From: Acidobacteriota bacterium
GTDB lineage: Bacteria > Acidobacteriota > Thermoanaerobaculia > Multivoradales > JAHEKO01
Assembly: GCA_024638355.1 (NCBI GenBank)
Contig: JAHEKO010000104.1
Span: forward strand, 1 to 9,837
Direction of reading: 5' to 3'
Length of the DNA: 9,837 nt
Shown: one piece after another, positions 1-9,837 of the stretch
How the letters are laid out: each line of letters begins with the position of its first letter
How positions within the stretch are numbered: position 1 is the stretch's first letter
The notes under the pieces: generated by a model
What the model was told of the DNA's origin: nothing
Seen by the model: the letters and a program-made list of their open reading frames with translations, nothing else
Databases searched by the model: none
Made by a program: the position numbers and the translations under genes

Positions 1-84
1 ATCAAGGCGCGCCGACGCAGGCATGGTGGGGCCATGTCGAGGAGGCGCAACGCAGAGCTCGCGCGACCCCGCGCGCCCGGGCGC
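1..84. other. Left-edge non-coding stretch, no gene supported
   Basis: I see no convincing gene here. On the minus strand an ATG at about 33 could open a reading frame that leaves the window, but it has no ribosome binding site and only about ten codons are visible. A perfect 12-base GC palindrome (GCGCCCGGGCGC, 73-84) directly follows the stop codon of the minus-strand DUF1820 gene. It could fold at the mRNA 3' end, but there is no T-tract to make it a standard terminator. Confidence 0.4.
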
Positions 85-420
85 TCAGTCGGGCTTGGCC
101 GGTGTGTAGACCGGCATCGGGAAGGGAGCGACCTTGTCGCCGCCATCGCTCGGCTCGCTAATGCGGCTCACGCCCTGGCGCTCGACCTCGTCGATGCGGA
201 TGACGGCGTGCATGGGCACGTAGATCCGCCGGACGCCCTCGAACTCGCTCTTGAGCCGCTCTTCCGAGGGATCGACGACGACCTTGGAGCGCTCGCCGAA
301 GAGCAGCTCCTCGATCTCGACGAAGCCGAGCAGGCCGCCTTGCGAGACGTGGCGGGAGTAGAGCTCGTAGACCTCGCCCTGCTGCATGAAGCTGATGCGA
401 TAGACGCGCTCGTCGCCCAT
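85..420 (-). CDS. DUF1820 family protein
   Basis: A 111-residue protein that I recognise as DUF1820, a family of unknown function. The family hallmarks are the N-terminal YRISF..QGEVYELY stretch (residues 7-21), GFVEIEELLFGERSKVVVDP (32-51) and the block around YVPMHAVIRIDEVE (67-80). The length is normal for the family, with a variable charged and proline-rich tail. There is no signal peptide or membrane segment, so it is probably cytoplasmic. The HAVIRIDEV strand and general size suggest a small beta-rich fold, but that is inference. The ATG at 420 has only a weak GGGA three bases upstream. An extended -10-like TGCTAGGCT ends about 13 bases before the start, so the leader may be very short. 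The gene is divergent from the DUF4097 gene across about 110 bases. The family is best known from Gammaproteobacteria, which makes it useful for placing the organism. Confidence 0.85.
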   Translation of the reverse strand: MGDERVYRISFMQQGEVYELYSRHVSQGGLLGFVEIEELLFGERSKVVVDPSEERLKSEFEGVRRIYVPMHAVIRIDEVERQGVSRISEPSDGGDKVAPFPMPVYTPAKPD

Positions 421-529
421 GAGTCCCGCATTCAGCCTAGCACAGGGTTCGGTAAACCTTGGTCCGCCTTCGTACGTCTAAGAACGTGAGGCCATCGCCT
501 CGGAAGGCGATCACATGGAGGAGAGACTG
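421..529. promoter_or_regulatory. Divergent intergenic region between the DUF1820 and DUF4097 genes
   Basis: About 110 bases must hold both promoters. For the minus-strand gene, an extended -10-like element TGC+TAGGCT reads from 442 down to 434, with no good -35 at the usual distance. For the plus-strand gene I cannot pick a convincing -35/-10 pair. An inverted repeat GGTT-N5-AACC (446-458) sits just upstream of the minus-strand -10 and could be a weak operator, but arms of four bases can arise by chance. Confidence 0.3.
494..511 (+). promoter_or_regulatory. 5'-leader hairpin ahead of the DUF4097 ribosome binding site
   Basis: A perfect 7-base-pair stem, ATCGCCT / AGGCGAT, encloses the tetraloop CGGA. 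It ends six bases before the GGAGGAGAG Shine-Dalgarno sequence at 517-525. It is therefore positioned to affect mRNA stability or ribosome access. There is no T-tract, so it is not a terminator. Confidence 0.5.
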
Positions 530-1303
530 ATGAGACGACTCGCGGCCATCGGAGTGGCGACACTACTGGGCATGGGAGCCGCGGGCTCGGCGGCCGCCGA
601 CGCGGCCGAGGAGCGATTCGAGAAGACGTTCGCCTTCGCGCCGGGTCAGCTCCTGAGCCTGTCCAACACCAACGGCGACATCTTCATCGAGCCCTGGGAC
701 CGCGCCGAGCTCGAGGTGCGCGCCCGCAAGCGGGTCAAGACGCGCGGCGGCTCCGCCGCCGAGGCCCTGGAGGAGCTGCGGATCGACATCGACGTCGAGG
801 GCGGAGGGATCGAGATCGAGACCGTCTACCCCAACTGGCGACGCCTCTTCAGCTGGAACGACGTCTCCGCCAGCGTCGACTACGACATCCGCTTGCCACG
901 CTCGGCCGACCTCGACGTACGCACCGTCAACGGCGAGATCGAGATCACCGGGATGGCCGGCGAGATCCGACTGCGCTCGACCAACGGCGGCATCGCCGTC
1001 TTCGACTCGGCCGGTAGCGTCAGCGCCTCGACCACGAACGGCGGCATCAAGGTCGAGCTCGACGAGCTCTCCGGCGAAGGCATGGAGTTCGAGACGACGA
1101 ACGGTGCCATCCGAGTCGACCTGCCCGCCACCGCCCGCGCTTCGGTGAACGCTCGCACAACCAACGGCTCGATCGACACCGACTTCGCGGTCGCCGTTCG
1201 CGGGACCGTTCGTCGCAACCGGCTCGAGGGCGACATCAACGGCGGCGGCCCGAGGATCGACCTGCGGACCACCAACGGCAGCATCCGGCTCCGCGAGCGC
1301 TAG
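530..1303 (+). CDS. Exported DUF4097-type beta-strand repeat protein
   Basis: A 257-residue protein with an N-terminal signal peptide (basic MRR, a hydrophobic run, then an Ala-rich AxA cleavage zone near residue 23). It is predicted to be periplasmic or surface-exposed. The body carries seven short repeats centred on T/V-N-G followed by a small or acidic residue and I (NTNGDI, TVNGEI, STNGGI, TTNGGI, TTNGAI, TTNGSI, TTNGSI). The middle five are 18, 18, 21 and 21 residues apart. This is the DUF4097 signature, expected to form a stack of beta strands like a single-stranded beta-helix. Biochemical function is unknown. In other bacteria such proteins often sit near anti-sigma factors or envelope-stress genes, but nothing of that kind is seen here. 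I chose the ATG at 530 over the in-frame ATG at 515: GGAGGAGAG (517-525) is a strong Shine-Dalgarno site for 530, and the later start gives a cleaner signal peptide. The gene ends two bases from its convergent neighbour. Confidence 0.85.
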   Translation: MRRLAAIGVATLLGMGAAGSAAADAAEERFEKTFAFAPGQLLSLSNTNGDIFIEPWDRAELEVRARKRVKTRGGSAAEALEELRIDIDVEGGGIEIETVYPNWRRLFSWNDVSASVDYDIRLPRSADLDVRTVNGEIEITGMAGEIRLRSTNGGIAVFDSAGSVSASTTNGGIKVELDELSGEGMEFETTNGAIRVDLPATARASVNARTTNGSIDTDFAVAVRGTVRRNRLEGDINGGGPRIDLRTTNGSIRLRER

Positions 1304-1305
1304 CC

Positions 1306-1971
1306 TCAGTTGACCGGCGGCGGCGTGTAGGCGCGCTCCGGCGCCTGGCCCTCGAAGCCCATGCCCAGCAGGGTCAGGAGGATCTCCTGCCGCTCGCTCG
1401 GCGTCGGCGCTTCGAGCAGCGCCTGCTTCTCGTCGGGCTGGAACGGCAGCGCCGCGGCCACGGCGTGCAGCAGGTTGACGGCCGGCAGCGAGGCGAGGAG
1501 CTCGTGGTCGAACTCCAGCCCGTGGTCGGCGCTGAAGGCGCGGATCGCCTCCAGCAGGGCTTCGCGGTCGAGGCTCTCGGTCTCCCCCTGGAGGTCGGCC
1601 ACGAACTCGTCGAACCCGGCCACCACCCGGCGGTACCCGCGACACGTTTCCAGCTCGGACTGGATCCGGAAGCGGCAGGTGCCCTTCAATACGATCAGAT
1701 ACCGCCCGTCCTCCTGCGGCTCGCACTCCTCGATCTGCCCCGCGCAGCCGACCGAGTAGAGCTCGGGCTTCTCCTCGTCGGCCACGCCGAGGTTGTCGGG
1801 GCCGGGTAGCCGCGGCTGGACCATGCCGATGGTTCGATCGCCCGTCAGGACGTCGCTGACCATGTTGCGGTAGCGCTCCTCGAAGATGTTCAGAGGCAGG
1901 AAGTTCCCCGGCAGGAGAAGGCTGCCCGTGAGGGGGAATACCGGGACGACGATGCTGTCCGCCGAGCTCAT
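1306..1971 (-). CDS. Lon N-terminal substrate-binding-domain protein (LON_substr_bdg, COG2802-like)
   Basis: A 221-residue protein made of a stand-alone Lon protease N-terminal domain, with no AAA+ ATPase or Ser-Lys protease domain. Numbering from the ATG at 1971, the pattern VPVFPLTG..LLPGNFLPLNIFEERY covers residues 9-34. GMVQP is at 49-53, VGCAGQI at 74-80 and the DGRYLIVLKGTCRF block at 88-101. The C-terminal half (about 130-210) is predicted helical, as in Lon. Its length is typical of the free-standing family in Proteobacteria and Acidobacteriota. The role is unknown; substrate or protein binding is inferred from Lon. It is probably cytoplasmic. A TTG at 1980 and a GTG at 1974 are in frame, but TATACT lies immediately upstream (1986-1981), which makes a leaderless or nearly leaderless message from the GTG or ATG most likely. 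It is convergent with the DUF4097 gene and divergent from the kinase gene. Confidence 0.85.
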   Translation of the reverse strand: MSSADSIVVPVFPLTGSLLLPGNFLPLNIFEERYRNMVSDVLTGDRTIGMVQPRLPGPDNLGVADEEKPELYSVGCAGQIEECEPQEDGRYLIVLKGTCRFRIQSELETCRGYRRVVAGFDEFVADLQGETESLDREALLEAIRAFSADHGLEFDHELLASLPAVNLLHAVAAALPFQPDEKQALLEAPTPSERQEILLTLLGMGFEGQAPERAYTPPPVN

Positions 1972-1980
1972 CACCCCCAA

Positions 1981-2008
1981 AGTATAGCGGCGGCGGCCGG
2001 CGCGTCCA
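1981..2008 (-). promoter_or_regulatory. Promoter of the Lon-N-domain gene
   Basis: On the minus strand, TGGACG (2008-2003), a 16-base all-GC spacer and TATACT (1986-1981) resemble a sigma-70 promoter, with four of six and five of six consensus bases. The predicted transcription start, about seven bases downstream, falls at 1975-1973, on the GTG/ATG start codons themselves. Confidence 0.5.
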
Positions 2009-2011
2009 TGG

Positions 2012-2030
2012 CATACTTCGCCTGGTTTCC
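2012..2030 (+). promoter_or_regulatory. Candidate -10 and very short leader of the kinase gene
   Basis: CATACT (2012-2017) is the only -10-like element near the kinase start. It would give a transcript starting about six bases before the ATG at 2031. The segment CTGGTTTCC just before that ATG has no Shine-Dalgarno match. The -35 region is pure GC and unconvincing. Confidence 0.3.
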
Positions 2031-3983
<1,953 letters not shown>

Positions 3984-4034
3984 AACCGCGCCGAGGGCCC
4001 GAGCGAAGCCCAGACGAGGGCCGTTGCCGGCCTG

Positions 4035-4078
4035 GAATGCAGCTAGAATGCCTCTCTGCGCCGGTCTGGCGCACGGAG
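4035..4078 (+). promoter_or_regulatory. gcvP leader: candidate -10, hairpin and Shine-Dalgarno
   Basis: TAGAAT (4044-4049) is a good -10 match, but the nearest -35-like TTGCCG (4024-4029) is only 14 bases away. The direct repeat GAATGC (4035-4040 and 4046-4051, period 11) overlaps the -10. A perfect six-base-pair stem, TGCGCC / GGCGCA with loop GGTCT (4057-4073), then leads directly into GGAG (4075-4078), six bases before the ATG at 4085. The 101-base gap is too small for a tandem glycine riboswitch. Confidence 0.4.
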
Positions 4079-4084
4079 TCCGTC

Positions 4085-7006
<2,922 letters not shown>

Positions 7007-7156
7007 CGGCCGAAGCTGTAGTAGGATCGTAGGGTCCCAGCTAATGCCGGCCCGACCGACACCCGTTCGGGTGCCTTCGCGTCATGCAACGGTTTCGGAG
7101 GGTCGGAGGCGTAGAGCTGGAGGCGACCGAAACACTGATCTCAGAAGGAGAACGCT
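7007..7156 (+). promoter_or_regulatory. Structured leader of the acidic lipoprotein gene
   Basis: The gap between gcvP and the lipoprotein gene holds three things. A hairpin CACCC-GTTC-GGGTG (7060-7073) has no T-tract, so it is a poor terminator for gcvP. A G-rich block contains GGAGG at 7097-7101, 7105-7109 and 7119-7123. A longer imperfect stem pairs GTTTC(GGAG)GGTCG (7092-7105) with CGACCGAAAC (7124-7133). The true Shine-Dalgarno AAGGAG (7145-7150) lies six bases before the ATG at 7157. I could not find a convincing promoter; TAGGAT (7022-7027) is a weak -10 candidate. Confidence 0.4.
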
Positions 7157-7438
7157 ATGAAGAAGACTTCCACACTGCTGTTGATGCTCGCTCTGATTCT
7201 CTCCGGTGGCCTGCTGCTCACCGCCTGCTCGCAGGCTGAGGATGCCGCCGAGGACGCCGGCGATGCGGCCGCGGAGGCCGTCGAGACGGTCGAAGAGGCG
7301 GCCGACGACGCCATGGAAGCCGCCGAGGAGATGATGGATGACGCGGAAGAGGCCGGCGAGGAAGCGCTGGAGGACGCCGAGGAGATGATGGAAGGCGACG
7401 ACGAGGGCGGCGAAGAAGGCGAGGGCGACGGTCAGTAG
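7157..7438 (+). CDS. Small, extremely acidic putative lipoprotein
   Basis: A 93-residue protein with a classic lipoprotein signal: KK near the N-terminus, a leucine-rich core and the lipobox LTAC with Cys24. It is expected to be lipidated and anchored in the inner or outer membrane. The residue after Cys is Ser, which in enterobacteria would favour the outer membrane. The mature 70 residues contain 32 Asp or Glu and no Lys, Arg or His; most of the rest is Ala, Gly and Met. The central part should be a long amphipathic helix or coiled coil, and the glycine-rich tail is probably disordered. Two 18-residue units starting with AEEMM (residues 56-73 and 74-91) form an imperfect tandem duplication, with 17 identical bases (7322-7338, 7376-7392). 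Function is unknown. A metal- or cation-binding, periplasmic spacer or charge role is speculation. Transcription ends at the hairpin just downstream. Confidence 0.8.
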   Translation: MKKTSTLLLMLALILSGGLLLTACSQAEDAAEDAGDAAAEAVETVEEAADDAMEAAEEMMDDAEEAGEEALEDAEEMMEGDDEGGEEGEGDGQ

Positions 7439-7453
7439 CCCGCTTTGCAGCCA

Positions 7454-7494
7454 GAGGGTGCCGACTCCGCGTCGCGGGGCCGGCACTCTTTTTT
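7454..7494 (+). terminator. Rho-independent terminator after the lipoprotein gene
   Basis: GTGCCG (7458-7463) pairs with CGGCAC (7481-7486). The stem extends outward through GAG/CTC with one bulged G, and a small inner CCG-CGTCG-CGG hairpin may form. Six T residues (7489-7494) follow at once. It lies 16 bases past the stop codon and separates this unit from imuA, whose -35 box starts only five bases later. Confidence 0.9.
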
Positions 7495-7498
7495 CATC

Positions 7499-7534
7499 TT
7501 GACTTACGCCTTGTTTATGCCTATATTCGGAGTG
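7499..7534 (+). promoter_or_regulatory. imuA promoter with candidate direct-repeat operator
   Basis: TTGACT (7499-7504), a 17-base spacer and TATATT (7522-7527) form a near-consensus sigma-70 promoter. The expected transcription start is about 7534, exactly the GTG start codon. Two copies of TTAYGCC (TTACGCC 7504-7510, TTATGCC 7515-7521), 11 bases apart, fill the spacer, where a repressor would block polymerase. ImuA/ImuB genes are commonly under LexA control, so a lineage-specific LexA site is an attractive guess. The repeats match neither the E. coli nor the Bacillus LexA box. Confidence 0.65.
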
Positions 7535-8307
7535 TGCCTCCGGCGCTCCCCATCGCCTTGCCGGACTCTCTTCCGGCCCCTCTGCGAGAGCAGCTGCAGA
7601 CCGCTCGCGAGCTGCGCCGGCGCTCTTCGGAGACCGCGCTTCCACGGCCGCTTCCGACTTCGGTAGGCCCTCTCGACCGGCTGCTCGAGGGCGGGCTGCC
7701 GCGCGGCCGGCTGGTCGAGATCTTCGGCCGCAGAACCAGCGGACGCTTCTCGATCGTCCTCTCGACCCTCGCCTCGGCCACCGCGGCGGCCGAGACCGCG
7801 GCTCTGATCGACCTCGGCGACGGCTTCGATCCGCAAGCCGCCGAGAGCGCCGGTGCGCGGCTCGAGCGGCTGCTCTGGATTCGGCCACGCAAGCTCAAGG
7901 AGGCGTTGCTCAGCGCCGAGATGCTGCTCGGCACCGGATTTCCCCTGGTGGTGCTCGATCTCGGTCATCCTCCGGTGCCGGGCGGGCGGGGGGCCGAGGC
8001 GTTCTGGCTGCGGCTGGCGCGAGCGGCCGCGGAGCGGGGGGCTTCGCTGCTGATCTCGAGCCCCTACCGGGTGAGCGGCACCGCGGCGGCGGCCGTCGTC
8101 CAGGCCGCGAGAGCTCGCCCGCTCTGGCGCGGCGGCAACGGCCGCGGCTACTCCAGCCGGCTGTTGGTGGGTTGCCGCTCGAATCTGACCCTGGAGAAGA
8201 TCCGCGGCCAGGGGACGAGCCGGCCCACCGAGCAGCTCCGTCTACGGATCGAATCTCCGCTCAGCGCAGAGCCGCGAGCGCGGCGCGCCCGCACGATCGG
8301 GTCATGA
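7534..8307 (+). CDS. imuA: ImuA, RecA-like mutasome accessory protein
   Basis: A 257-residue RecA/SulA-superfamily protein that works with ImuB and DnaE2 in damage-induced translesion synthesis; in characterised systems ImuA supports the complex through protein contacts. After a poorly conserved N-terminus comes GPLDRLLEGGLPRGRLVEIFG (residues 45-65), which resembles the start of the RecA core. The Walker A position reads G65-RRTS-G70-R71-F72-S73. The normal Lys is replaced by Arg, as is common in the ImuA family, so ordinary RecA-like ATP hydrolysis is doubtful. VVLDLG (139-144) is the Walker B-like strand and LLISSPYRVSG follows at 172-182. The C-terminus is basic. I use GTG 7534: no Shine-Dalgarno is suitably spaced, but the strong promoter would start transcription at this codon, so leaderless translation is likely. 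A TTG at 7558 is the alternative. The stop overlaps the imuB start by ATGA, implying translational coupling. Confidence 0.85.
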   Translation: MPPALPIALPDSLPAPLREQLQTARELRRRSSETALPRPLPTSVGPLDRLLEGGLPRGRLVEIFGRRTSGRFSIVLSTLASATAAAETAALIDLGDGFDPQAAESAGARLERLLWIRPRKLKEALLSAEMLLGTGFPLVVLDLGHPPVPGGRGAEAFWLRLARAAAERGASLLISSPYRVSGTAAAAVVQAARARPLWRGGNGRGYSSRLLVGCRSNLTLEKIRGQGTSRPTEQLRLRIESPLSAEPRARRARTIGS

Positions 8308-9837
8308 GCGGCTCGCGCTCTCGTCGGATCGCGTGTCTGTACGTTCCCCTCTACCCCCTGGCCGCGCGCCTGCGCAGCGAGCCGGAGCTGCGCGAGGAGG
8401 CGGCGGCCGTCGCCGAAGGCAACGGCCACGCCGCGCGCATTGCCGCCGCGACCCGCCGCGCGCGCAAGGCCGGCATCCGCATCGGGATGACCCTCCCCCA
8501 GGCGCGGGCGCTGATGCCGAAGCTGATCCTCCGGCCGCGCGACGAGGAGTGCGAGCGGGCGGCGAGCGAGAGCCTGCTGGAGACCGCCGAGACCTTCTCG
8601 CCCCGGGTCGAGAGCCGCGGTGACGGCCTCGTCTACCTCGATCTGGACGGCCTGCACCGGCATTTCCCCGGCGATTCTCCGGAGAACGGCATGGGCCGGG
8701 CGCTGATGGCCGCCACCGCCAGGGTCCACCTCCCCTGCTGGGTCGGTATCGCCTCGAGCAAGCTGGCGGCGCGCGTGGCGGCCGAGAGTCCGGACTCCCC
8801 CACCGTCGTCGCCGGCGGCCGCGAGGCCCGGTTCCTGGCGCCGCTGCCGCTGCACCGTCTTTCGCCGGAAGCCGAGGTCCTCGATCTGCTGCGACGCTGG
8901 GGAATCCGCTCGATCGGCGACTTCGCCCGCCTGCCGAAAAACCAGGTGGCGAGCCGGCTCGGGGCGGAGGGCCAGCGGCTGCACGAGAGGGCCCGCGGGC
9001 TCGATCGGCATCCGATCGTCCCCCACGTGCCCTCGCCCACGTTTCACGAAGGGATGGACTTCGACTGGCCGCTGGTCAGCCTCGAGCCCTTCCTGTTCGT
9101 GGCCCGGGCGGCTCTCGACCGCATCTGCCGGCGGCTGGAGACCCGTGGCCTGGGCTGCACCCGGCTCGACGTCGCGCTGCGGCTCGAGCCCGAAGGCCAC
9201 CACCAGCGCTCGATCCAGCTGCCGGCGCCGACCCGCGATCCCAAGACGCTCTTGACGCTCGCGCGGCTCGAGCTCGAGCGCCAACCGCCCGGAGCGCCGG
9301 TCAACGGGTTCACCCTGACCGCCCATCCCGATCGCCCGCGCGAGGCGCAGCTCTCGCTGCTCGGCCCCACCGCCCTCTCGCCCGATCAGCTGGCGACCAC
9401 CCTGGCGCGGCTCTTCTCCCTGCTCGGCGAGGGCGGAGTCGGCGCGCCGCGGACGGTGGACGGCTACCGCCCGGAGCGCTGCTCGCTGGTCGACTACCGG
9501 CCGCCCCCGGCGCCCAAGCTGCGCCCCGAAACGCCCCCGAGCCGCGGACTGCTCATGGCGCGCGTCCTGCGCCCGCCGATCCGAATCGAGGTCATCGCCG
9601 AGAGCTCGACGCCCTACGACGCCGCCACCGCCAAGCCCCTGGAGATCCAGCAGCTGCCGGCGGCCGGCGACGCGAAACGCCAGGAGATCCGCGGCCGCGT
9701 GCGGGTCGCTTCCGGGCCATGGTCGACCGAAGAGGGCTGGTGGACCGAAGACGCCGCCGAGCGCTCCTACTGGGACGTCGAGCTGACCGACGGCGGCATC
9801 TACCGCATCTACCGGGATCGCAAGAGCGACGATTGGT
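8304..9837 (+). CDS. imuB: ImuB, catalytically inactive Y-family polymerase homologue (3' end cut by the window)
   Basis: 511 residues are visible and the frame is open to the right edge. The protein is a Y-family polymerase homologue that serves as the hub of the mutasome: it binds the beta clamp and recruits ImuA and DnaE2. The palm begins with IACLYVPLYPLAARL (9-23), where active polymerases have an acidic metal ligand. The SIDEAYLDL motif of active enzymes aligns with GDGLVYLDL (106-114), so the catalytic Asp-Glu pair is missing. A helix-hairpin-helix-like segment, LRRWGIRSIGDFARLP, lies at 196-211. QLSLLG (349-354) fits a beta-clamp-binding motif. The C-terminal block from ASGPWSTEEGWW (469-480) to SYWDVELTDGGIYRIYRDRKSDDW matches the usual ImuB tail, so only a few residues are probably missing. 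The ATG overlaps the imuA stop (ATGA). dnaE2 is expected next. Confidence 0.9.
   Translation, partial: MSGSRSRRIACLYVPLYPLAARLRSEPELREEAAAVAEGNGHAARIAAATRRARKAGIRIGMTLPQARALMPKLILRPRDEECERAASESLLETAETFSPRVESRGDGLVYLDLDGLHRHFPGDSPENGMGRALMAATARVHLPCWVGIASSKLAARVAAESPDSPTVVAGGREARFLAPLPLHRLSPEAEVLDLLRRWGIRSIGDFARLPKNQVASRLGAEGQRLHERARGLDRHPIVPHVPSPTFHEGMDFDWPLVSLEPFLFVARAALDRICRRLETRGLGCTRLDVALRLEPEGHHQRSIQLPAPTRDPKTLLTLARLELERQPPGAPVNGFTLTAHPDRPREAQLSLLGPTALSPDQLATTLARLFSLLGEGGVGAPRTVDGYRPERCSLVDYRPPPAPKLRPETPPSRGLLMARVLRPPIRIEVIAESSTPYDAATAKPLEIQQLPAAGDAKRQEIRGRVRVASGPWSTEEGWWTEDAAERSYWDVELTDGGIYRIYRDRKSDDW

Noticed and set aside
34..489. A 151-codon plus-strand frame at the left edge
   Set aside because: It is antisense to the well-supported DUF1820 gene and has no motif of its own.
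3984..4084. Glycine riboswitch upstream of gcvP
   Set aside because: The gap is about 100 bases, too short for a tandem aptamer, and I find no aptamer-like conserved core; only a six-base-pair stem is present.
7060..7073. Terminator for gcvP
   Set aside because: The CACCC/GGGTG stem is short and is not followed by T residues.
7499..7534. Classical LexA box (CTGT-N8-ACAG, GAAC-N4-GTTC or GTTC-N7-GTTC) at the imuA promoter
   Set aside because: None of these patterns is present; only the TTAYGCC direct repeat was found.
7082..7968. Minus-strand frames across the lipoprotein and imuA genes
   Set aside because: They run through a clear terminator and promoter of the opposite strand and are Arg/Ser/Ala-rich shadow sequence.
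8304..9837. An active DNA polymerase IV or V (dinB/umuC)
   Set aside because: The catalytic acids are missing and the C-terminal extension and imuA neighbour identify ImuB.

Overview
This is a strongly GC-rich chromosomal window with dense, ordinary-looking genes. It has no insertion sequences, CRISPR arrays, tRNA or rRNA that I can see. The gene set is a DUF1820 protein, a DUF4097 protein, a Lon-N-domain protein, a sensor-linked Ser/Thr kinase, a single-chain glycine decarboxylase, an acidic lipoprotein and an ImuA/ImuB mutasome pair. This fits a free-living, GC-rich, Gram-negative-type bacterium. Proteobacteria (gamma- or delta-like) or Acidobacteriota are the groups I would suspect. The lipobox and signal peptide show an envelope-directed proteome. 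The sequence alone does not settle the phylum.

Layout from left to right. At 85-420 (minus) lies a DUF1820 protein, divergent from an exported DUF4097 repeat protein at 530-1303 (plus). The latter runs head-on into a Lon-substrate-binding-domain protein at 1306-1971 (minus), with only two bases between the stop codons. That gene is divergent from a 650-residue membrane Ser/Thr protein kinase at 2031-3983 (plus). Next come gcvP at 4085-7006, a small, extremely acidic lipoprotein at 7157-7438 with a clear rho-independent terminator, then imuA at 7534-8307 and imuB from 8304 past the right edge. imuA and imuB overlap by ATGA.

Functional themes. imuA-imuB is an error-prone translesion synthesis cassette, and its usual partner dnaE2 would be expected just beyond the window. 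The kinase puts a periplasmic sensor, a second membrane helix and a HAMP linker in front of the kinase domain. That is the layout of chemoreceptors and histidine kinases, not of the familiar PASTA-type kinases. gcvP is a housekeeping gene of glycine cleavage and appears without gcvT or gcvH beside it.

Regulatory signals fall into two styles. DUF4097, gcvP and the lipoprotein have good Shine-Dalgarno (SD) sites preceded by hairpins or G-rich structure. imuA, the Lon-N gene and probably the kinase lack such sites and have a -10 box so close to the start codon that a leaderless or very short-leader mRNA is likely. The best promoter is that of imuA: TTGACT, 17 bases, TATATT. A direct repeat TTAYGCC with an 11-base period fills its spacer and is a candidate damage-response operator.
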